Shown here: in pieces, positions 56,934-64,000 of the stretch
Position numbering within the stretch: position 1 is the first letter of the stretch
Layout: every line of letters starts with the position of its first letter
NCBI GenBank assembly: GCA_002205965.3
Contig: NADL03000063.1
Span: 310,001 to 374,000 of the forward strand
DNA: 64,000 nt
From: Kappaphycus alvarezii
Taxonomy: Eukaryota > Rhodophyta > Florideophyceae > Gigartinales > Solieriaceae
Direction: 5' to 3'
Notes under the pieces: generated by a model
What the model was told of the DNA's origin: nothing
Database searches by the model: none
Seen by the model: only the letters and a program-made list of their open reading frames with translations
Translations under genes and position numbers: made by a program

Positions 56934-57568
56934 TCACAGCTGAAATTTTAACGCATTTATGTTGTGTCCGTTATAAACAAACTTCTGTAGAGCAGCATCA
57001 TTCGGTCTGGCGATTTCTAATACTGTTCCGTCAATAAATCCAACATAGTTCGCTAATCCTGATTTTGCCTTTGATGGCGAGGGCATACTTGCTGCATTTG
57101 GGCAATGAACTGTTGATTTAAAGGGCTTTTTATCAAGACTGCCCATTTTGACACGAAGTCGTCTTTTTTCCCAGAATATTAGATAACTGGGAGGAATGCT
57201 TTCGAAACATGACTTTTAAATCTTTCCATCTCTGAGGTGATGATAAGCGCTTGAGTAACACAGGTTGCGAGCATTCTTGTTGTAGAGTACATGTTTGTCT
57301 TGTTCTGTAAGACTGTGAGCCCGCTGTCACAATTTCTGTGACTTGAGGACGTCGAATCGAAGGAATCGGAAGTGAAGCGAGCACTGCAGATCTCCGATGC
57401 TTGCAAAAACCTGTTCGAAGTTGTTGTTGCAATTATTGCATTCCGTTTGACGTACAACATGTGGTTCTTTCTATGGGCGCGGTACTTGTTGATTGCGTTA
57501 CCAGGAAAGCTAAAGGCAGATCGTTTACTGTTCGTCGGTTGATGATTTATATGAGAGCTCGTCTCCAA
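56934..57568 (-). mobile_element. PIF/Harbinger DDE transposase (N-terminal half)
   Basis: Reading leftwards, LLKRLSSPQRWKDLKVMFRK and a following helix (about 57240-57175) match the N-terminal helical region of Harbinger transposases. After one shift, NYVGFIDGTVLEIARP and FVYNGHNINALKFQ (57045-56937) give the first catalytic Asp in the conserved GFIDGT context. The frame stops at 56934, right after the KFQ block, so the second and third catalytic acids are missing. The gene is truncated or is interrupted there. It converges with the Myb-like gene, as in two-gene Harbinger elements. Confidence 0.65.
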
Positions 57569-58326
57569 AAACGAAGCAGTCTGTAATTTTTAGCTTTTGT
57601 TTCTCGGAGAAGAGTCCCTTTCCGAGATTGCGACATCTTATGGCTGCAGTAGTAGCTCCGAAGGCGGTCGGTTGTAATACTCACGTGGCGAAACGTCGTA
57701 TGCCAACATCTGCAAATAAATTAATTGCTCACGTGGCGACAGTTTCTAGGAAACATTACAGAACTTTTACAGTATAATTGCAGAAGTCATGCTGAAGTCT
57801 TTGTTACCGTAAAATCATAAATGAAGTTAAGTTTCATCAAACGATTGACTGCAAGGTGAAAGCTACTGTACTGTACAGTACAGTAGCTTTCACCTTGACA
57901 TTCAGGGGCGATGTCGACAAGAAAATATAATTGGTTTACTAGTCCTCTATTGTGTAATGCAATGTTTAAATTAACGTCAAGGTACTGTAAGGAGATGTAA
58001 TGAAAAGTCCGCTTAACTGTAATGCAACGATATCCACTGGTTCAGGCATTTATATTCAGAAAGAAACCTGATTTATACCTGGAGGGTAATTTTTAGGTCG
58101 TTTCCACCTGGAGAAGAGATTTAAGGTCTATTAAAATCCAATTTTTTTATCAGACGCCTCCATGCGCCTGACTCTGTTCTCAAGTGCTTTTTCCTCTCAT
58201 ATTTGGTATTTTACGGCAGCGCAATCTGCTCCAGCCTCGTGTCAGCACCCTCGCATCTGCAACTGCCGGCACCGATAGAGCCGACAGACAGCCCAAGGCT
58301 GTACAGTATAGTACAGTAGTGGATAT
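57569..58326. other. Intergenic with a perfect palindrome
   Basis: No gene was seen. The region contains two CTCACGTGGCGA copies (about 57683 and 57733), the 46-bp palindrome at 57852, and TACAGTA words near 58300. Confidence 0.4.
57852..57897. repeat. Perfect 46-bp palindrome
   Basis: Two 23-base arms with no spacer begin CAAGGTGAAAGCTACTG and meet in the core TACTGTACAGTA. No mismatch was found. The core is the same word that is over-represented in intergenic DNA throughout the window. Confidence 0.9.
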
Positions 58327-59575
58327 TTGTTATTTGCATTAATTTGTTACAATGTTTTGCAAAAATTCTCGAGATATGGCACACAAGCGGCTAACGTTGA
58401 ACTTTATACAGTATTTACTCAACTTTGCCCTCCAATTTCCCACCATTTTTGCAAGATCTTCTACTTACGGCAGGAAATATACTCAACACTTCTAACAGCA
58501 CACACGTCACAATCCAGAGATCAGAAACCCCAAACTTTTGTCGCCCCTGTTCGATTCCATGCTAGCCATGGCAGTCAGGAACAACAGTTAGTGTCAAAAA
58601 GGCAAACTGGAAGTTGAAAAAAAGCCCGCAGGAAGAAGCAAAAGAGTAACTGTCACTTACCTATATGTTTTTCAAAAAACAACCCGTACCAGGGCTGAGA
58701 GCAATATGCGAGCAGTGGGGCCTGGCATCAGAAAGGCTCCCAAAGGTTCTGCTTTTTGCGGCATGTAGCATTCACGTCTACAACCAGGTCAACGAGGGAA
58801 AGACACATGATGCAATATTGACAGCTAACCCTGCATGTTGGAAGTTTCAAAAATTTTATAGCAAAATTTTAGTGTAATTTTGGATTGCACTGATATTACC
58901 AGCCATACACCGGTTGATAAAAGTCACCCTCTTCTCAAAGAAAAGATTAAGGAGACGGGAAGCAAAATTACGGAGGGTTTGGATAAGTGGAATCGTTCTC
59001 GGCAGAATGATCCTGAGTGGTTCGTTGATTTTCTTCCTCGCATCGCTAGCGGGCAGTTAACTTCGTTATCGAAGCTTTTTTAACTGTTTTGTACAGTTTC
59101 AGGTGTGGGACTGCATTTCTCGATACAGAATTTGTAGAGCTGATAATGAAGGTGATTGGAAATGTTGACTTTGTTTGCTACAAGGAAGGATTTCCCGGTT
59201 TGGATGAGGCAATGGATATTATACCGACTATCTTCTCAGGTGGTTATAGCTCATCTGCGAAGCGGAGAATAACCGATGACCGCTTATTGACGACAAAGCA
59301 GTTCGAAGGCTTTGTAGCTACTCCTTCAGGTTTGGCCAAAATTATAACCAAACAAAATAATGATGTGGAAAGCTAGAGAGAATTTAAGCCGCAAAGGGAG
59401 AGGACCCAGATAGTTCGGGACATCAATGACATTTTCCAAGAGATATAATATTTGAAACGAAATGAAATCGCCAGCACCGAAGAAAAGGAGGTTATAGAAA
59501 TATATAGCGAAAATTTGCGGGGTCTCTGCGATGAATTCAAAAAATGCGGACAAGCAGCAGAGAAAGAATAGTCCT
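58327..59575 (+). mobile_element. Unassigned multi-frame coding remnant, probably transposon-borne
   Basis: Three consecutive plus-strand frames (58665-58877, 58880-59083, 59089-59376) have protein-like composition, for example RAICEQWGLASERLPKVLL, DKSHPLLKEKIKETG, WFVDFLPRIASGQLTSLSKL and DEAMDIIPTIFSGGY. A fourth piece to about 59570 is helical and acidic. Together they look like one protein of about 300 residues broken by shifts. I do not recognise a family. Its place between transposons suggests a mobile-element protein, but that is context only. Confidence 0.35.
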
Positions 59576-59579
59576 TACT

Positions 59580-59692
59580 GCAGATATCCGACTACTTCTG
59601 ATGATTAGATTTTTCTGCCGAGCTTAGAAGTTTTCTGCTGAGCTTAAAATGCTCGGCAGAAAACTCTATTCATCAGAAGTAGTCGAATATGC
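59580..59692. repeat. 113-bp hairpin-type inverted repeat
   Basis: Arms of about 43 bp (GCAGATATCCGACTACTTCT on the left, its counterpart ending GAAGTAGTCGAATATGC on the right) flank a centre of about 27 bp. TTCTGCCGAGC and GCTCGGCAGAA close the inner end. A few mismatches occur. It starts just after the coding remnant and may be a small foldback element or a transposon end. Confidence 0.8.
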
Positions 59693-59799
59693 AAGTGCAA
59701 TACTGTTGCTTGGTATAGGCGTAGGTCTCAGCCCTTGTGAAGAACCCCCTCCCACTTTCTTGCAAACATTATAAATGCCGATGTCCTGACTGAAAGAAA

Positions 59800-61130
59800 T
59801 TTCTGGCGTCAAAGTGACGCTGGCAGCAATGTAGCTTCGGCGTGGAGGCGAATTTTTTGATATTTTAAAGTGGAGTCAGGACGGGGCTGAAAAGAAGCAA
59901 GCGAAGGAATTTGAGCCTGTTCGGAAAGCGGCGGCTGGAGATTGTGCACCAAGAAAACAGAGACACAGCACATCGATTGTGCACCAAGGTCGTGCATTCG
60001 AAGCCGAGTAATGTGTCGGCGCTGTCTTCGGTGTAAGTTTGGTTGTGTGGCTTCGGCATGGCAGTGAGTCATAGAGTCAGGAATGGGTTGATTTAAGGCA
60101 GGAGAGAGTGCTTTAGTCTTTGCTGGAAGCGGCGGCTGGTGGGGGGGGGGGGAAGGTTGCATAGGCCTTGGGGGTATGGCCGGATAGGTCATCGACGGTG
60201 AGATCGGAGGAGGCATTAGTGGCGACGGATGAGTCACGAGGGACGGGGAAGCAAAGGTTCATTGCAGCGGACTGGGTGAGCATGAAGGTGACTTTGAGGA
60301 GCGTGATCGGTACCGTGTGTCGGCTGAATTTGAGGGGCGGTTTGCATGGAAGCAATCCGCTTTGAATGAATTGAATGGTAGGGACAGAATCTGTGACTTT
60401 GATGGAGTTGCGAGGAGCGTGACTACAGTCGTTAGAAATCTTCGCCAGGGCCTTACGAGATGCAATGAGAATGACGCTGAAGGCTGTGCGCCGCTGAAGT
60501 CTTCTCGTCATTGAGAGCTTAGCGTCGCTGGAGACTTGTTGGTAGTTGAGGGGATCATTGTTTTTCACCTCTGCAAAACAATGATCCTCTGACCACTAGG
60601 TGCCACCTAGTGGTCAGAGATACAGCACAAAGATTGCGCACCAATAGTGAGCTTTGGCGGGCGAGCAAGAGGACTGCGCGTTCGGCAGTGTAACTTTGGA
60701 GGTGTTGCTTCGGCGTGGCAGTAGTGCGTTTTGATTTTTTGAAGCGAAGCGGGGAAGGGGTCATAGAAAGGCAGAAGAGGGTGCTTGATTCTGTATGGGA
60801 AGTGGCGGCGGGTGTAAGTCGTTGGGTGAAGATGCTTAAGCCTCAGTGGTATGTTCGAACGGGTCTCGGCGGTGGGAGCGGGGCAGGCATCAGTGGAGGC
60901 GGGTGAATCACGAGGGATGGGGGGCAGAGGTTAATAGACCGTGCAGACTGCGGCAGTGAGCTAGCTGTTAATGCAGAAGTGCTAAGGGCACTGGCAGAAA
61001 TAGGTATGCGGGTGTTGGAGACAGCTGAAGATGGTCCGGAGTGTTTACTAGCTGAAGAGAACCAGCGCAGATGAGCTCTCACCACAGGGGGTCTTTGCGC
61101 TCCACTTCTTCTGACAATATTATTCAACCG
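59800..61130. repeat. Direct duplication of a repeat unit of about 400 bp
   Basis: The stretch from about 59945 to 60280 and the stretch from about 60620 to 60960 share, in order, CAGCACA..GATTG.GCACCAA, GGCAGT, a GGCGGC-rich part, GAGGCATTAGTGG versus GGCATCAGTGGAGGC, and TCACGAGGGA.GGGG. A run of 12 G lies at 60141-60152 in the first copy only. Frames on the minus strand are Pro/Ser-rich and probably not coding. Between the copies lie two hairpins. Confidence 0.6.
60587..60619. repeat. Near-perfect 33-bp palindrome
   Basis: Two 16-base arms (CTCTGACCACTAGGTG and its complement) are separated by one base. A second weaker inverted repeat built on GATCATTGTTTT (60552-60586) lies directly to its left. 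Confidence 0.85.
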
Positions 61131-61139
61131 AGCCTTCTT

Positions 61140-61790
61140 TCAGTCGTCCTGTGTGAGCCTTTCAACTGCCGATATCTTTCCATTTGAAGAAAAGATATAA
61201 AAAAACAGACAATGGGCGGATTTATACAACGCCACACTATCGCGGTATAATGCCCGCATATCGTCTTCATCTCGCTCATAGACCTTCTTTGACGCATTAT
61301 CGATGGAAATGATGTGAAGCTTCATAATTAATGTAATCAGTTGTGTTGAATTGGCTAAATCAAAAGGCAAAGGGTTGGAGAGGATCTTCCATCTTGCTAC
61401 CATTATTCCCAATGCCTACTCTACATGCATTCGAAATGACGACGAAAAAAGTTAAAAGCATCTTCATGCTCGGTAGCCTCGCTGGTCGGCACAGGTGTGA
61501 TTAGAAAATTACTGCATACGTACGCCTCGTCTCCCGCAATCCGAAGCTCGTCGGAGAGTCTGCCCTGTCTGATATAATGTGCAAGGGTTTAAATGCTATG
61601 TGCTAGGGCATTTTGGGTGGAACATAGGCAACGCGCAGAGTAGCAGAGAAAGCGGTATTTTGAATCCACCACAGCCTGATCTAGTAGCGCATAAAAAACT
61701 TTCCTGCTGTAAAAGCTGCTTACTTGGGCTTGCTTCTGCGGTTTTTTGACCTTCTGCCCACCTGCAACAAGAAATTCTAGCACATATACA
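61140..61790 (-). mobile_element. C-terminal half of a Harbinger-like DDE transposase
   Basis: Read leftwards: FYSRKVFYALLDQAVVDSKY, then RFLCYSARC and NALAHSI (about 61720-61590); a block RIAGDEAYVCSNFLITPVP (about 61545-61490) with the second catalytic Asp in GDEAY; FNFFSSSFRMHVE (about 61460-61420) with the third acid in the conserved fNf-hS-R-xxE context; and GIMVARWKILSNPL to the stop near 61140. This matches the second half of DDE_Tnp_4 transposases. A stop or shift separates HVE from GIMVARW. The N-terminal half is missing where the non-LTR ORF begins at about 61790, so it was probably displaced by that insertion. Confidence 0.7.
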
Positions 61791-62576
61791 CAAAGTAACC
61801 CGATGCACGCTCAGTCTGTCTGGGAATCTTTCATCCGCTCCCCCTGGCCGTCTTTCTGGTGTCAGTACAACATCCGCCGCTGCCCCTTCGCTACTCTCCG
61901 AAGTATCTTGACTGAAAACTATGCCTTCCCAGCCATATGGTGCACCATGGTCGACATACGCTTGGGAAACATGCTTTCCTCTGCCTCAGAACGCTGCCCG
62001 GTATGTGCACGAGGTGCCTACTGGCCAGTACCGAATCTTGACGAACAGAGACACTACGCCTCCGGATTTATCGGCGGAATGGGTGCCGACACGCGCCACA
62101 ATGGCCTCAAGGACCTCTTTTACAACCTGCTCAGAGATCTTAAGCTCTCGGTGAACATCTACCGCGAAAAGACGTTCGCAATCGATCTCTATAAGGAACC
62201 CTCCGAGTGCCGAGGTATCGACCTGGTCATCGACGACGCTGCACTCGCCCCTAAGCCTCAAGGAATCGAAGTCTCCATTGTAAGCCCTCACTCCTCTACG
62301 TACCGCAACCAGGCCCAGACTGCGGCAGCCATGCTCGCCGCCGCCGAGAAGCGGAAGCACCGAACGTACGACGACCTATGCGCCTCCCAGGATATCGATA
62401 TGCGCGCTGTCGCCATCGATGTCTACGGTAAACTGGGCAAAGCGCAAGCCGTTCTCCAGCACGTTGCTCACTACATCGCCATAAGGCGCGGCGCCAGCGC
62501 TACACCCGAATACGAGAATCTGATGGAGACGGTCTCCGTATACGTCCAGAAGTACGCAGCAATGATGATCAACTAA
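61746..62576 (+). CDS. Intact C-terminal ORF of a second non-LTR element: CCHC plus restriction-like endonuclease
   Basis: The open frame reaches TAA at 62574-62576 and lacks a reverse transcriptase, so this is a 5'-truncated copy. True element sequence probably starts near 61790-61800 (MHAQSVWESF). CPVC (61995) followed by QRHYASGF and TRHNGLKDLF (about 62090) forms the zinc motif. RGIDLVIDD (about 62213) and GIEVSIVSPHSS (about 62265) correspond to the PD...D/E-V core of the restriction-like nuclease, and EKRKHRTYDDL follows. The end (AVAIDVYGKLGKAQAV, then EYENLMETVSVYVQKYA) resembles the tail of the 53-kb element in layout but not closely in sequence. The frame is free of stops for at least 260 codons, unlike all other transposon remnants here, which suggests a recent insertion. 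Confidence 0.6.
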   Translation: MTFCPPATRNSSTYTQSNPMHAQSVWESFIRSPWPSFWCQYNIRRCPFATLRSILTENYAFPAIWCTMVDIRLGNMLSSASERCPVCARGAYWPVPNLDEQRHYASGFIGGMGADTRHNGLKDLFYNLLRDLKLSVNIYREKTFAIDLYKEPSECRGIDLVIDDAALAPKPQGIEVSIVSPHSSTYRNQAQTAAAMLAAAEKRKHRTYDDLCASQDIDMRAVAIDVYGKLGKAQAVLQHVAHYIAIRRGASATPEYENLMETVSVYVQKYAAMMIN

Positions 62577-63485
62577 CGTCCCTTTTCCCAACCCACCAAT
62601 AGCACGTAGGTTGGCGGGCCCGAAAGGTTCCCTCACTTCATTTGTCCATTAAAGGTCCCCATTTCTCTCTTATCATCGTTAGGGTATACGTGGATTTCAG
62701 TTTAAAATCAGGTAGTGAAGGCAGTGTTTAGGTTCGGTTTAGGTTCAGGTTCTTTAGAGCTTCAACACCTGTGTCTTAATACGTGGCATAGAACAGCAAC
62801 TATGCCTTTGTGATTCACTGTAATTGCGTTATTTTAGGATTTATAATAAATATGGTGGAATTTTGCAAAAGCTATCTAGTTGCCCTCGCCTCTCAATCTG
62901 TTTTCGCCAACATCTTCATTAGAGTGTCTTTGTAAGAATATCGGTGTCGTGCCTCGCTCGCACTGTACCGTCAGCCCTCAGCGGTCACACCCCTTCCGGC
63001 CAGCGTATTGTACAGTAACAAGGGGGCGGCAACCCTTGTGGACAGCTGTCCCATATCCAGCGGATACAAGGGTTATCAATAATTTACAGTAGCGTACAGT
63101 ACAGCCCACACTATACAGTAGCATCACCACTTGATGGTCCCTTCAGCCGGACCCTGGTTACCCCTCCTGGGTCATTGTTGTTTAACGCTGGCGCCGCACA
63201 GAAGCAGATCTCCAACATCTCTCCTCGGCGCCAGTCGGAATCGCAGGAATTAAAAATCCATAAAAGGAAATATATGAAATCGTTTCATCTCAGATTGGAA
63301 TCCACGACCTGAAATGTCGAGATGGCGTACTGTACGAAAAAAAAAGATGCATCAAAACCCACTGAGCCAAGCCTGCATGTCTGTGCAAGAAAAAAAATTC
63401 AAATCGCGATTCATCAAACGTATACATTACATGAAATATAAAAATTCAGATAAATTTGAATTATTGGGATTGTGTACTATAAATA
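62577..63485. other. 3' flank of the non-LTR ORF and intergenic DNA
   Basis: The first 150-200 bp are probably the element's 3' untranslated region. A short GTTTAGGTTCGGTTTAGG-like repeat lies at about 62727-62752. TACAGTA words recur at 63010 and 63085-63121. The portion from about 63300 to 63493 may be the 3' LTR of the copia element at the right edge. Confidence 0.35.
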
Positions 63486-63493
63486 CCTCAACA

Positions 63494-64000
63494 TCCTTTC
63501 GATTTCTGCAAGCAATGACTAACCTCTTCGGCGAGTTGAGGTCTTTTGAACCACTCCCCTTCGTGGGAATGGCGAGGAAGATGGATTGTCCACGAAAGTG
63601 TAATTCCCTGTCATTGCAAGGAGAAAGCAGCCCCTGTGGTAAACGGCCGGGCCATTAAAAGTGAGACCATCTCCTTTCAAATTAATTTTCGTCATAGTCA
63701 TCACTTTCAGATCTAACTTGTTCATTCCACTGATGGTCTTGTCGTCTAGTTCCTTTCTTTTCCAGTTCACGAGTGCCGCATGAAGTGCTTCCAGTGTGTC
63801 TTTAGTAACCTCCTTAGTCAGAATATTGGCAACTTGCAGAAAAGTTGGCACATATTCTACAGAAATAAATATTTTGCTGATAAGGTCGCGGAAGTGGTGA
63901 AAATTCACATCAATGTGTTTGTTTCTAGTTGAAATTTCGTCTGAAGTTAATGCCGCGATGTTGTCTGAATAAACTGGGACGGTTTGCAATTTAGCTTCGT
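63494..64000 (-). mobile_element. RNase H end of a third Ty1/copia element (runs off the window)
   Basis: Read leftwards from the edge: VYSDNIAALTSDEISTRNKH, then IDVNFHHFRDLI and YVPTFLQVANILTKEVTKD (about 63975-63790). This is the classic copia RNase H C terminus (D-N..A, H-R-xKHI-xxxxHxxR, VPT..Q.AD.LTK). The frame is open to 63519. A purine-rich tract and then TGTTGAGG (complement of 63486-63493) follow the stop, which suits a polypurine tract and the first bases of a 3' LTR. The frame is unbroken over its visible 157 codons, so this copy is younger than the two copia remnants on the left. The rest of the element lies beyond position 64000. Confidence 0.85.

Noticed and set aside
62727-62752. 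Telomere-like GTTTAGG repeats
   Set aside because: Only two or three imperfect units and no longer array; not evidence of a telomere.
1-64000. tRNA genes, rRNA genes and CRISPR arrays
   Set aside because: No cloverleaf with paired A and B boxes was found by eye (TTCGAA-type B-box matches near 6268, 17280 and 20235 lack partners), no rRNA core sequence was recognised, and there are no regularly spaced repeats.

Overview
The window is nuclear DNA from a eukaryote. The cytosolic and chromatin genes (SWI/SNF ATPase, cullin-3, class I histone deacetylase, MOCS3/UBA4, mitochondrial ribosomal L47/uL29m), several GT-AG introns of about 70-135 bp, a possible plastid-type envelope porin and a protein with a transit-peptide-like N terminus fit a photosynthetic eukaryote. 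A multicellular red alga of the Chondrus type, with compact intron-poor gene islands set in transposon-rich DNA, is my best guess. That is an inference from architecture and was not tested by any search.

Layout. 1-4 kb: decayed DNA with a possible gag remnant and one small intact minus-strand gene (2925-3356). 4-8.4 kb: a PPR-family gene (-), a 2H-phosphoesterase-like gene (+) and a spliced beta-barrel porin gene (-). 8.4-34 kb: transposon graveyard with a dead Ty1/copia element (about 10.95-14.09 kb), two related LTR-like blocks (14.5 and 24.1 kb), a 208-bp MITE with long terminal inverted repeats (17.4 kb), a second badly decayed copia (20.9-24.0 kb), a pogo-like transposase end (27.1 kb), a Harbinger-like transposase (29.3-30.5 kb) and the 3' end of a non-LTR element (33.5-33.9 kb). 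34.8-51 kb: a dense gene island in the order SNF2 (+), MOCS3 (-), MRPL47 (+), an unassigned spliced gene (-), HDAC (-), a possible membrane protein (+), an Aven homologue (+) and cullin-3 (-). 52.3-64 kb: transposons again, namely a GC-rich non-LTR retrotransposon with a restriction-like endonuclease domain, a two-gene Harbinger-type element (Myb-like protein plus DDE transposase), palindromes, a duplicated repeat, a DDE transposase cut by a second restriction-like-endonuclease ORF, and the 3' end of a third copia element at the right edge.

Nearly every conserved gene in the island is split by single-base shifts, several of them short by one base in a short homopolymer, while the protein on both sides stays perfectly conserved. 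I read this as uncorrected long-read error rather than decay, so the gene spans below cross several frames. By family knowledge the island genes act in chromatin remodelling and histone deacetylation (SNF2, HDAC), ubiquitin and ubiquitin-like chemistry (cullin-3, MOCS3), and mitochondrial or cytosolic translation (MRPL47, Aven). They are ordinary housekeeping genes and I see no sign of co-regulation beyond divergent and convergent packing.
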